Assembly: GCF_900110345.1 (NCBI RefSeq)
Contig: NZ_FODJ01000006.1
Location: forward strand, 1 to 64,000
Source: Amphibacillus marinus
GTDB taxonomy: Bacteria > Bacillota > Bacilli > Bacillales > Amphibacillaceae
Direction: 5' to 3'
Length of the DNA: 64,000 bases
This document shows, in pieces, positions 56,675 to 64,000 of the stretch (the stretch's first letter is position 1; the number at the start of each line of letters is the position of its first letter). The position numbers and the translations under genes were made by a program. Under the pieces are notes generated by a model that ran no database searches, was not told the DNA's origin, and worked only from the letters and a program-made list of their open reading frames with translations.

Positions 56675-57265
56675 TTAGTTAGACTCCTTCATCACTGCCC
56701 AATTTTTGATAAAGTAATCAACACCTGATATAACAGTTAGAATGAGCGCCAAGTATAACAATACTTGACCAACTGGCCAATTCAAGTAAGAGAAGGGAAA
56801 GTCATGCAGCAATAAAAAGGAAATGGACAATAGTTGAAAGGTTGTTTTCCACTTGCCTAATTGTCCAGCAGCTAGCACGATTCCCCCACCGGCCGCAACG
56901 AGCCGTAATCCTGTAACTGCAAACTCCCTGGATAGAATAATAATGACAATCCATGCAGGGACAATTCCGAGTTCAATTAACAGAATGTAAGCTGCCGTTA
57001 CAAGAAGCTTATCTGCCATTGGGTCTAAGAACTTTCCTAAATTGGTGACAAGATTAAACTTGCGAGCATAATAGCCGTCAACCCAATCGGTTCCTGAAGC
57101 GACAATAAAAAGAATAGCTGCAACAAGGTGGGTTATGGGCAATGATGATTCGCCAATAATAAGTTGTCCCCAATCAAGTGATAGGGTAAGAATTAAGATA
57201 AAAACAGGAATAATCATAATTCTAGATAACGTAATACGATTAGGTATATTCAAATTAAAAAACAT
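56675..57265 (-). CDS. pgsA: CDP-diacylglycerol-glycerol-3-phosphate 3-phosphatidyltransferase
   Basis: Integral membrane enzyme for phosphatidylglycerol synthesis, 196 residues, about five or six membrane segments. The CDP-alcohol phosphotransferase motif is complete: DWVDGYYARKFNLVTNLG then KFLDPMADK. It directly abuts cinA (stop 56675, ATG at 56674), so they are coupled. It follows rodZ after a hairpin. Confidence 0.98.
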   Translation of the reverse strand: MFFNLNIPNRITLSRIMIIPVFILILTLSLDWGQLIIGESSLPITHLVAAILFIVASGTDWVDGYYARKFNLVTNLGKFLDPMADKLLVTAAYILLIELGIVPAWIVIIILSREFAVTGLRLVAAGGGIVLAAGQLGKWKTTFQLLSISFLLLHDFPFSYLNWPVGQVLLYLALILTVISGVDYFIKNWAVMKESN

Positions 57266-57335
57266 CCTTCCGAGATTATTATGTACAATTTAAGATTACG
57301 CTGCTCTACAAATTTTCATTCGAATTCATGACAGT

Positions 57336-57367
57336 AAACCCTTCCCACCATGTGATGAGAAGGGTTT
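57336..57367. terminator. Hairpin after rodZ
   Basis: AAACCCTTC (57336-57344) pairs with GAAGGGTTT (57359-57367), loop of 14 nt. The better T run lies on the plus strand, so as a terminator for the minus-strand rodZ transcript it is weak; it may be a partial stop before pgsA. Confidence 0.55.
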
Positions 57368-57384
57368 TTATTGCAACTGTTTTG

Positions 57385-58272
57385 TTATTGAGGAGCATCG
57401 TTTATATATATCCAGAGCCGTTGAACTGCTGTTGGAGCAATCTCACTCGATAATTCAATATCTAAATCATTAATGGCTAAGGAAATCGTTCCAGGCTCAC
57501 CAAATCGCAAATAAACAAAAGCTTCATCTGATATGACAAAGGTTTGCGGAGCTGTACTAGCTTGAAGCGTTTCATAAAATAAACGTTCGCCACTTGCATC
57601 CTCAATCTCTAACCAGTTACTACCGGTTGTATCAACCGTCAGAACAATCTCCTCTTGATCTGTTTCAAACAAAAAGGTGGATTCATTGTTTTCAAAAGAC
57701 AACTGCTCTATGCTGTCCTCATCTAAATCTGCTTGTTCTAAGTCTTCGGAATCAGGATCGGGCTCCTCTTCCTCTTCATTATTGTCACCTTCGTTGCCTT
57801 CGTCAGGAGGAAGCGAAACTTCATCAGGACTATTTTCTGTCTGACCCTGACCATTGTTCGATCCATTATCTGTCTCACTCGGCATTAACGCAACTCTGTA
57901 AATAAAGAAAAGAACACCGAGGATCAAAATGACAACAAAAATAGTAGGAAGCAATGAGGCTAACGGTGATGTTTTTGAAGACGATGACTGTCCTCTTGTT
58001 CTTTGCATACGTGAATATTCGATTGTATTTTCTTGATCTGGAGCAGGAAGTTCCCCTGCATGCTCTTGCAAGAGCTCTTGTGCATCCAAATCTAGAACAG
58101 CTGCATATTCCTTTATGAACGCACGGACATAAAAGCTTCCTGGGATAATTGAAAACTCATTCTTTTCAATCGCAACGAGATGACGCGTTTGGATCTTTGT
58201 CAAACGCTGGACATCGTCGAGTGTAAGTCCCTTTTCTAAGCGTGCCTCTTTTAATTTTTCACCAATTTGCAT
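57385..58272 (-). CDS. rodZ: RodZ-like cell shape protein (YmfM)
   Basis: Bitopic membrane protein linking MreB to cell wall synthesis. It has 295 residues: a helix-turn-helix domain at about 1-70 (LKEARLEKGLTLDDVQRLTK), a basic stretch, one membrane segment about 108-130, a very acidic linker about 135-185 (runs of Asp/Glu) and a C-terminal DUF4115 beta domain about 195-290. The acidic linker is longer and more acidic than I recall for B. subtilis YmfM, which fits a salt-adapted organism (inference). Confidence 0.94.
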   Translation of the reverse strand: MQIGEKLKEARLEKGLTLDDVQRLTKIQTRHLVAIEKNEFSIIPGSFYVRAFIKEYAAVLDLDAQELLQEHAGELPAPDQENTIEYSRMQRTRGQSSSSKTSPLASLLPTIFVVILILGVLFFIYRVALMPSETDNGSNNGQGQTENSPDEVSLPPDEGNEGDNNEEEEEPDPDSEDLEQADLDEDSIEQLSFENNESTFLFETDQEEIVLTVDTTGSNWLEIEDASGERLFYETLQASTAPQTFVISDEAFVYLRFGEPGTISLAINDLDIELSSEIAPTAVQRLWIYINDAPQ

Positions 58273-58406
58273 CTAAAACACCATCCGTTTAAATAATCAA
58301 TGTCACTTCACTTAATCAATCTCAGTATACTAAACTAATCATATATGATTTTCCCTTTTTAGAAAAGAGAAATAAAGAAGAATAACTAAAATTGTCGAAT
58401 TTTTAA

Positions 58407-59126
58407 TTACATCCAACCACCTGAAAGCTTTATACATGCACCATTTATATAATTAGACTCTTTTCTTAATAAAAAAGTTACTAAATCAGCAATATTTTTT
58501 GGCGAGCCAAATTCACGTGCCGGAATATCCTGTAACAATTGTGCCCTCTCATCTATATTAAATGCTTGATTCATCTTCGTGTCGATAAAGCCTGGTAATA
58601 TGGCATTAACATGAACTTGATTTGATGCGACTTCCTTAGCAAGTGCCTTCACAAAAGCAAGCTGAGCGCCTTTAACCGAAGAATAAAGCACTTCATTACT
58701 TGCACCATGCTCGCCCCAGATAGATGAGATCACAATAATATCTCCTTTTTGCTTTGTAACCATAGCTGTTAGCGACTGTTGACTTATCTCCCACATTGCT
58801 CGAACATGGACGTTGTACAGTGCATCCATTGTTCTTGTACTTGTATCTTGAAATAAGCCGTAATGCCCCTGCCCTTGGGCAAATATTAATGCGGTCGGAG
58901 AGAAGGAGAGTTGTTGTTTAAATTGATTAATACCAGAAAGCGTTGATAAGTCTGCCTGAATAACTTCTAGTACCGATTCCGCTGGGAGCTGCTGAATTAA
59001 CTCAGTGATTGCTGCTTTGTTTTGAAAATACTGCAGAGAAAGCGTGAAGCCATCCTCTACTAGGGTGTTGGCAATTGCTCCACCGATCTCTCCACTTGCG
59101 CCAATGACTAATGCATGTTTATCCAT
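58407..59126 (-). CDS. ymfI: SDR-family oxidoreductase YmfI
   Basis: 239-residue short-chain dehydrogenase/reductase. The cofactor loop is VIGASGEIGGAIANTL, with active-site Ser in VISSIWGEHG and the YxxxK motif in YSSVKGAQLAF. The substrate is unknown; it is often labelled an elongation-factor-P 5-aminopentanone reductase-like protein (YmfI in B. subtilis is tied to modification of EF-P Lys32). EF-P in this window has the matching Lys32. It starts 4 nt after ymfH. Confidence 0.92.
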   Translation of the reverse strand: MDKHALVIGASGEIGGAIANTLVEDGFTLSLQYFQNKAAITELIQQLPAESVLEVIQADLSTLSGINQFKQQLSFSPTALIFAQGQGHYGLFQDTSTRTMDALYNVHVRAMWEISQQSLTAMVTKQKGDIIVISSIWGEHGASNEVLYSSVKGAQLAFVKALAKEVASNQVHVNAILPGFIDTKMNQAFNIDERAQLLQDIPAREFGSPKNIADLVTFLLRKESNYINGACIKLSGGWM

Positions 59127-59130
59127 TTAC

Positions 59131-60417
59131 TTATTCCTTGGCAGGTTTAATCTTAAAAACAGCAACATTATCAGTACTTACCCAACTATTCAAGAAATGA
59201 TTGGCCTTCTCTACTGTTAACTGCTCTAAAATCGGTAGGAGTTCAAAGTAATCAATCTCCATGATATGATATTGGCTAACTTGATTGGCAATATCAGATA
59301 CACTATTCATATCACGCAATAAATCACCGATCATCTTTCGCTTCATTCTGTCAAAATCTTTAGCTGAAAGCTTATATAATGCAAAAGTTTGAAGCTGTTC
59401 TTTTACTTTTTCCGCAAACTCGTCTGGCTTACTCGAATTACCGCCAATAATTGAGAAAGCAAATTGTTTTTGCCGTTCTGTTTCAAAACCAATACTGCCA
59501 TCTATTAAATCGAGATCATACAGCTCTTGATAATAATCACCCGATTTCGAATAAAAATAATCAAGTATCATTTCAGCAAGTAACTCATCTTCAATAAATG
59601 ATCTCGGATCACGTTGAGGTGTTTCTTTAATGCCAACCATACAGCGCGGTACAGCAACTGGCATTTCAATTTGTGCCTCTTTTACCGATACGGACTGCGG
59701 TTCATTCGGATAGAAGCGCTTTAATTCGTTTAATTGCTCAAAATCTTTAGCTGCTTGATTGGCTTGTATACGCGCAATCATTTGCTCAGGCTCAAATTGG
59801 CCGACTAGGGTAAAGACCATATTCGATGGATGGTAAAAAGTATGGTAACAGGTATATAAATCTTCCTTTGTAATGGCTTGGATGGATTCAACCGTACCGG
59901 CAATATCAATTTTAACCGGATGTTCCTGATACATTGCTGAAATGACACCAAAGAAAGAGCGCCAATCAGGTTGGTCATCATACATTTGAATTTCTTGGGC
60001 AATGATCCCTTTTTCCTTTTCTACTGATTGATCTGAAAAATAAGGTGCCTGAACAAAATCAAGTAAAATTTCTACATTTTTATTAATGTCCGAGGTTGCT
60101 GAAAATAGATAGGCTGTTTTAGTAAAAGAGGTAAAGGCATTTGCTGATGCTCCTATTTTAGTAAAGTCTTGAAAGACATCACGATCCTCTTTTTCAAATA
60201 ACTTATGTTCAAGAAAATGAGCAATTCCATCAGGTACAGTTATTTTTTCATCTGAGCCAATTGGAATAAAGGTTTGATCAATAGAACCATAATCGGTCGT
60301 AAATACACCATATGTTTGTGTCATTTCCGGCTTCGGTACAAGGATGACCTGTAAACCGTTGGGTAATGTATCACGATAAACGGTCTCTTTTATTTGTTCG
60401 TATACGATCTTCTCCAT
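59131..60417 (-). CDS. ymfH: M16-family metallopeptidase YmfH (catalytic type)
   Basis: 428-residue pitrilysin-family peptidase. The inverted zinc motif HFLEH is intact in GIAHFLEHKLFE, with the distal Glu about 70 residues on (EKEKGIIAQEIQMYDDQPDW). It pairs with YmfF, which lacks this motif, as in other active/inactive M16 pairs. The start codon overlaps the ymfF stop as TAATG, giving strict coupling. Confidence 0.95.
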   Translation of the reverse strand: MEKIVYEQIKETVYRDTLPNGLQVILVPKPEMTQTYGVFTTDYGSIDQTFIPIGSDEKITVPDGIAHFLEHKLFEKEDRDVFQDFTKIGASANAFTSFTKTAYLFSATSDINKNVEILLDFVQAPYFSDQSVEKEKGIIAQEIQMYDDQPDWRSFFGVISAMYQEHPVKIDIAGTVESIQAITKEDLYTCYHTFYHPSNMVFTLVGQFEPEQMIARIQANQAAKDFEQLNELKRFYPNEPQSVSVKEAQIEMPVAVPRCMVGIKETPQRDPRSFIEDELLAEMILDYFYSKSGDYYQELYDLDLIDGSIGFETERQKQFAFSIIGGNSSKPDEFAEKVKEQLQTFALYKLSAKDFDRMKRKMIGDLLRDMNSVSDIANQVSQYHIMEIDYFELLPILEQLTVEKANHFLNSWVSTDNVAVFKIKPAKE

Positions 60418-61700
60418 TATCGGTCAACTCCTTTTGCAGTTAAAAAGTATGTTGTATCTAGTTCTATCTTGTTCGCAACAGCCACAATATCATCGTGAGC
60501 TACTGCACTAATTTCTTCAATAAAAGCTTGAATTGACCGCTTAGATTGAGCAAAATATTGATTGTAAAGAACCTCTATTATCCCAAACGGATCATCTAAA
60601 GCTTCCTTATATTGATTCGTTATTAAACGCTTTGCTTCTTCAATTTGCTCGGCTGAAAAGTCGCCATCTTTCATTGCCTGCATCTGCTCAAAAATAATCG
60701 CTTTCGCCTTATCAAAGTCGTTTGGTGCAATGCCACTAAAAACAAATAATAAGCCCTTATGACTTTCAAACCTGGAGGCAGCATAATAAGCTAAGCTATT
60801 CTTTTCGCGAACATTAATAAATAATTTAGAGCTCGGAAACCCACCGAAAATGGCGTTAAATACTTGTAATGCGGCATACGAATCGCTGGCATAGGTTGTA
60901 TAAGTACGATATCCAAAATGAAGCTTGCCTTGTTGTAGCTTTTGTTCTTCAATAACTTCCTTAGGCTCAACTACTTTCATTTCATCTGATATTTCGATCG
61001 GTGGTGCTTGATCACTACCTTTGCGATCGAACTTATTACCAATTAATCGTTCAACATCAATCTCTTCAAGATCGCCTAGAATATAAAGATCACAGTTATC
61101 TGTCTGGGTAACTTGCTGATAGTAGTGAAATAGCTGATCTGCAGTTAATGCAGGTAAATCCTCAGGATAACCATAAACATGTAACTGATATGGCTCATCC
61201 TGACACATTTCATCAATTAAACGTGTATTAGCATATTGCATTTTGTCATCTGTCAATGCCTCAATTTTCTGTCGCAGTGTCTGCTTCTCTTTATCAACTA
61301 TTTTCTTGTCAAAGCTACCGTTAACTTTTTTTGGTTTAAACAAAGCCTCTTGAAAAAATAACAGCCCTTTCTCTAAAATCGAATTGTTTTCAGATAGGTA
61401 TGTCGGATTTGCAAGACTCAGGCGTGCTGTTAAGACATGTGCCTCTCCTTTTTTTGACCCATCAATTGAAAAAATTGAGCCATATAAATCATCCAGCGCA
61501 CGTCTAAAAGCATGTGAGCTAGGATAAGTTTCTGTTCCTTGCTGCAGCACAAATGGAAGTAACGCTCGTTTAGTTACATCTTCCCGATTTAATGGTGCGG
61601 AAAACTTTGCCGTAACATGAATGGTTTTAAATTTTTTACTATTTACAATATGTAAATTATAACCTTCTTTTTTTATAATACGCTCTTCTAGCTCTAACAT
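60417..61700 (-). CDS. ymfF: M16-family peptidase-like protein YmfF (non-catalytic partner)
   Basis: 427 residues from MLELEERIIKKEGYN. Two M16 repeats are visible, but the region where HxxEH should lie reads PFVLQQGTETYPSSHAF, so zinc binding is lost. The R/Y pair region YNQYFAQSKRSIQ resembles M16 substrate-binding subunits. AGGAGG supports the start at 61700; the frame upstream has no family similarity. It probably forms a heterodimer with YmfH. Confidence 0.93.
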   Translation of the reverse strand: MLELEERIIKKEGYNLHIVNSKKFKTIHVTAKFSAPLNREDVTKRALLPFVLQQGTETYPSSHAFRRALDDLYGSIFSIDGSKKGEAHVLTARLSLANPTYLSENNSILEKGLLFFQEALFKPKKVNGSFDKKIVDKEKQTLRQKIEALTDDKMQYANTRLIDEMCQDEPYQLHVYGYPEDLPALTADQLFHYYQQVTQTDNCDLYILGDLEEIDVERLIGNKFDRKGSDQAPPIEISDEMKVVEPKEVIEEQKLQQGKLHFGYRTYTTYASDSYAALQVFNAIFGGFPSSKLFINVREKNSLAYYAASRFESHKGLLFVFSGIAPNDFDKAKAIIFEQMQAMKDGDFSAEQIEEAKRLITNQYKEALDDPFGIIEVLYNQYFAQSKRSIQAFIEEISAVAHDDIVAVANKIELDTTYFLTAKGVDR

Positions 61701-62001
61701 AAATAGCCTCCTAAAGCTTACTTTATTTCTTATTAATATGTCCGGATTTAAACAATACAACAATAGTTTACACTAAATAATGATAGGAAACAATTGCCAC
61801 AACTTATCAGCTTCGGTACATACATTATTATGCAACTGGCACATAAGAACGAACAACAATAAGAGACTGGGACAAAAGAGTAATTAGATAAGAAAAATCC
61901 GAACATTATGTCTGAAAGCGTATAGCGCTTCGGTAAATCAGAATGTTCGGATACCCTGTTTCAATATTTAGTTATGTCCCAGTCTATTTAACTCATTTTG
62001 T
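61701..62001. other. Gap between ymfF and the permease operon
   Basis: 301 bp. The first 160 bp hold the ymfF promoter area, with no clear boxes picked. Family H copy 4 (61864-61984) ends 17 bp before the permease stop and probably serves as that operon's terminator. Confidence 0.6.
61864..61984. repeat. Hairpin repeat, family H, copy 4 (best preserved ends)
   Basis: Perfect terminal inverted repeats GACTGGGACA and TGTCCCAGTC, perfect inner ATCCGAACATT / AATGTTCGGAT-type arms, and the centre 'agcgcttcggtaaa'. It is 121 bp long. The ends and the inner arms define the family. Confidence 0.85.
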
Positions 62002-62961
62002 TTATCTACTACCCTTAATATAAGGTACGCCATTTGCTTTTGGCGCTTCAGCACGACCAATAAAGCCTGCTAATGCCAAAATAGTTAGCACATATGGCGC
62101 AATGATCAGGTAAACAGTCGGTACGTTTTGTAGAAATGGGAAACTCCGACCGACGATGCTTAAGCTTTGTGCAAAGCCAAAGAAAACAGCTGCTCCCATT
62201 GCGCCTAACGGATGCCATTTGCCAAAGATAACAGCTGCCAAAGCCATAAAGCCCTGACCAGAAATCGTTGCAGCCCCAAAGCTGAGTGATATCGTTAAGG
62301 CATAGGTAGCGCCACCAATACCAGCTAACATTCCTGACAGGATAACCGCAATATAACGTATTTTAGTAACATTAATTCCATTGGTATCAGCCGCCATTGG
62401 ATGCTCACCAACTGAGCGTAGTTGTAAGCCAAATGGTGTTTTGTACAGAACAAACCAAGCAATAATGGCAAAGCCAATGGCAACATAGGACGTATAGTAA
62501 GTTCCCCTAAAGAACATATCACCAATAATTGGAATATCAGACAGGACAGGAATCGTTCTTGTATAGAACGGTTCGATAATTGAATCTGTTTGTCCTTTTC
62601 CATACCATTCACGGGTAAGGAAAACACCGATACCGATTGCCATCATATTAATGGCTACACCACTTACCACTTGGTCAGCCCGTAATGATACGGCAGCAAC
62701 GGCATGGATAATTGAAAATATACCAGCAACAATGGCAGCCACTACTAAGGATAGCCAAGGTGTCAGCGAACCAAATGTATCGGCAAAGCCTAGGTTAAAG
62801 GTTATCCCAGCAAAGGCTCCGATAACCATTAACCCCTCTAATCCAATATTAACAACACCAGAGCGCTCACTAAAAACGCCACCTAATGCAGTGAAAATCA
62901 ATGGAGCAGAATAAAACAAGACCATCGGCATCATTGACTGTAATAAATCAATAATCTGCAT
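62002..62961 (-). CDS. nupQ: Nucleoside-type ABC transporter permease (NupQ/YufQ-like)
   Basis: 319-residue permease of the BmpA-dependent nucleoside importer family (BPD_transp_2), with eight to ten membrane segments. Conserved stretches include PLIFTALGGVFSERSGVVNI, GLEGLMVIGAFAG and YGKGQTDSIIE. It begins 1 nt after the upstream permease, so the two subunits are co-translated. The ATPase and the binding lipoprotein should lie beyond base 64000. Confidence 0.93.
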   Translation of the reverse strand: MQIIDLLQSMMPMVLFYSAPLIFTALGGVFSERSGVVNIGLEGLMVIGAFAGITFNLGFADTFGSLTPWLSLVVAAIVAGIFSIIHAVAAVSLRADQVVSGVAINMMAIGIGVFLTREWYGKGQTDSIIEPFYTRTIPVLSDIPIIGDMFFRGTYYTSYVAIGFAIIAWFVLYKTPFGLQLRSVGEHPMAADTNGINVTKIRYIAVILSGMLAGIGGATYALTISLSFGAATISGQGFMALAAVIFGKWHPLGAMGAAVFFGFAQSLSIVGRSFPFLQNVPTVYLIIAPYVLTILALAGFIGRAEAPKANGVPYIKGSR

Positions 62962-62962
62962 T

Positions 62963-64000
62963 TTACTTCTCCCCCTTTTTCAATCGTAGGGTCACCCAAC
63001 GAATCAAATAACTAGATGCGACAAAGAAAATGATAACAGCAATGACAATCTCAACAAGTTCAGAAGGCACACCAGAGAGTGGTGGCATTCTCAGCGAACC
63101 TACTTTTAGTGAACCAAACAAAAGAGCGGCTAGCGATGACCCTAGCGCAGTGTTGGCACCAAGTAAGGCAACAGCAATACCGTCAAAGCCGAGATTAGTA
63201 AAGGAAGCATGGGTATAAATGTAACGAAATGTTCCGAGTCCCTCCATAGCTCCGGCAATTCCAGCAAAGGCACCAGAAATCATCATTGAGACAATAATAC
63301 TCTTTTTTACACTTATACCGGCGTAATTAGCTGCATGCTCATTAAAGCCTACCGCCCGTAATTCATAACCATAGGTAGTCTTTTCAAGTAAGAACCACAT
63401 TAAGACTGCCATTAGAATAGCGACGACGAACCCCCAGTGGACCTGTGAATAACCAAATGTTTCCGATAACCAAGCTGTTCTGAGCGAAGCCGTTTCCGCA
63501 ATTGGCTCTGTTCGGTCGCCTCCCTCTGAAAGAACATTACGAATTAAATAATTGCTGGAATAAAGCGCGGTGTAGTTCAACATAATGGTGACAATGACTT
63601 CGTGTACACCACGTGTTGCTTTTAGAAAACCAGGTATGAATCCCCATAATGCACCAGCAAATGCAGCGACAAGAATAGCTAATGGTAAGTGAATAATTGC
63701 AGGTAAATCAAAGCTAATTCCAACCCAAACAGCACTCACCCAGCCGACAAATACTTGACCTTCAGCACCAATATTAAAGAGCCCTGTTCTAAAGGCAAAG
63801 GCAACAGCTAAGCCTGTTAAAATTAATGGGATGGTTTGACGAATGGTCTCACCAAAAAAATACATGTTACCAAAGGCACCATTCCACAACGCCAGATAAC
63901 CTTCAATCGGATTATACCCAAAGAAAAGCATAATAATTGCACCGACGATGAGTCCGAGAAGAACGGATACAATCGGAACAACAATATTAAATAAACGATT
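62963..64000 (-). CDS. nupP: Nucleoside-type ABC transporter permease (NupP/YufP-like), start beyond window
   Basis: The first permease of the pair. The frame stays open from the stop at 62963 to the last base of the window. The part before the ATG at 63931 reads NRLFNIVVPIVSVLLGLIVG, a typical first membrane segment, so 63931 is not the true start. Family stretches include FRTGLFNIGAEGQVFVGWVS and FLKATRGVHEVIVTIMLNYT. Together with the next gene it forms the membrane channel of the importer. Confidence 0.93.
   Translation of the reverse strand, partial: NRLFNIVVPIVSVLLGLIVGAIIMLFFGYNPIEGYLALWNGAFGNMYFFGETIRQTIPLILTGLAVAFAFRTGLFNIGAEGQVFVGWVSAVWVGISFDLPAIIHLPLAILVAAFAGALWGFIPGFLKATRGVHEVIVTIMLNYTALYSSNYLIRNVLSEGGDRTEPIAETASLRTAWLSETFGYSQVHWGFVVAILMAVLMWFLLEKTTYGYELRAVGFNEHAANYAGISVKKSIIVSMMISGAFAGIAGAMEGLGTFRYIYTHASFTNLGFDGIAVALLGANTALGSSLAALLFGSLKVGSLRMPPLSGVPSELVEIVIAVIIFFVASSYLIRWVTLRLKKGEK

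Overview
The window is AT-rich chromosomal DNA from an endospore-forming member of the Bacillaceae. The evidence is spo0A, spoIVB, all eight spoIIIA genes, spoVS and cotE, together with gene order that largely follows the Bacillus subtilis chromosome. The missing neighbours, the TTG/GTG-rich starts and the many intergenic repeats suggest a halophilic or alkaliphilic genus such as Amphibacillus, Gracilibacillus or Halolactibacillus. That genus-level placement is inference from memory, not a search result. Almost all genes read on the minus strand.

Layout. 1-341: the tail of an IS3-family insertion sequence. 342-4077: a repeat, a YqjA-like membrane protein, a 111-residue orphan gene and a large chemoreceptor. 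4387-9088: a 2-oxo acid dehydrogenase operon (lpdV-bkdAA-bkdAB-bkdB) without the bcd, ptb, buk and bkdR genes that normally precede it. 9867-14361: aspartokinase, a LysM-CAP protein, spo0A and spoIVB. 14548-23456: the recN-ahrC-tlyA-dxs-ispA-xseB-xseA-folD-nusB block (repair, arginine control, isoprenoids, folate, antitermination). 23789-26064: yqhY-accC-accB (fatty acid synthesis), with a FapR-like operator before accB. 26560-31651: the spoIIIA operon. 32394-40187: efp, yqhT, yqhR, yqhP, yqhO, mntR, yqhL, yqhH and yqhG. 40353-49237: hfq-miaA-mutL-mutS-cotE-ricA-miaB. 49316-57265: dipeptidase, spoVS, ymdB, rny, recA, cinA, pgsA. 57385-61700: rodZ-ymfI-ymfH-ymfF. 62002-64000: two permeases of a nucleoside-type ABC importer, the second cut by the window edge.

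The genes are mostly housekeeping and sporulation functions. Regulatory sites that can be read directly include a sigma-H promoter with two 0A boxes before spo0A, a LexA box with a sigma-A promoter before recA, a FapR-like palindrome before accB, and a hairpin that combines the spo0A terminator with the ribosome binding site of the next gene.

No defence system, CRISPR array, prophage or biosynthetic cluster is visible. The novelty lies between genes: (a) a family of roughly 400-bp noncoding repeats at 9345-9744 and 31773-32257, with a third copy nested inside (b) a hairpin-forming family with 'ctgggac...gtcccag' ends at 12989-13068, 23647-23779, 50274-50673 and 61864-61984; (c) two 80-bp direct repeats carrying GCGATCGC palindromes near 47.0-47.2 kb; and (d) a 215-nt structured leader before yqhL holding two overlapping tiny ORFs, which is the best candidate here for an undescribed regulatory element.
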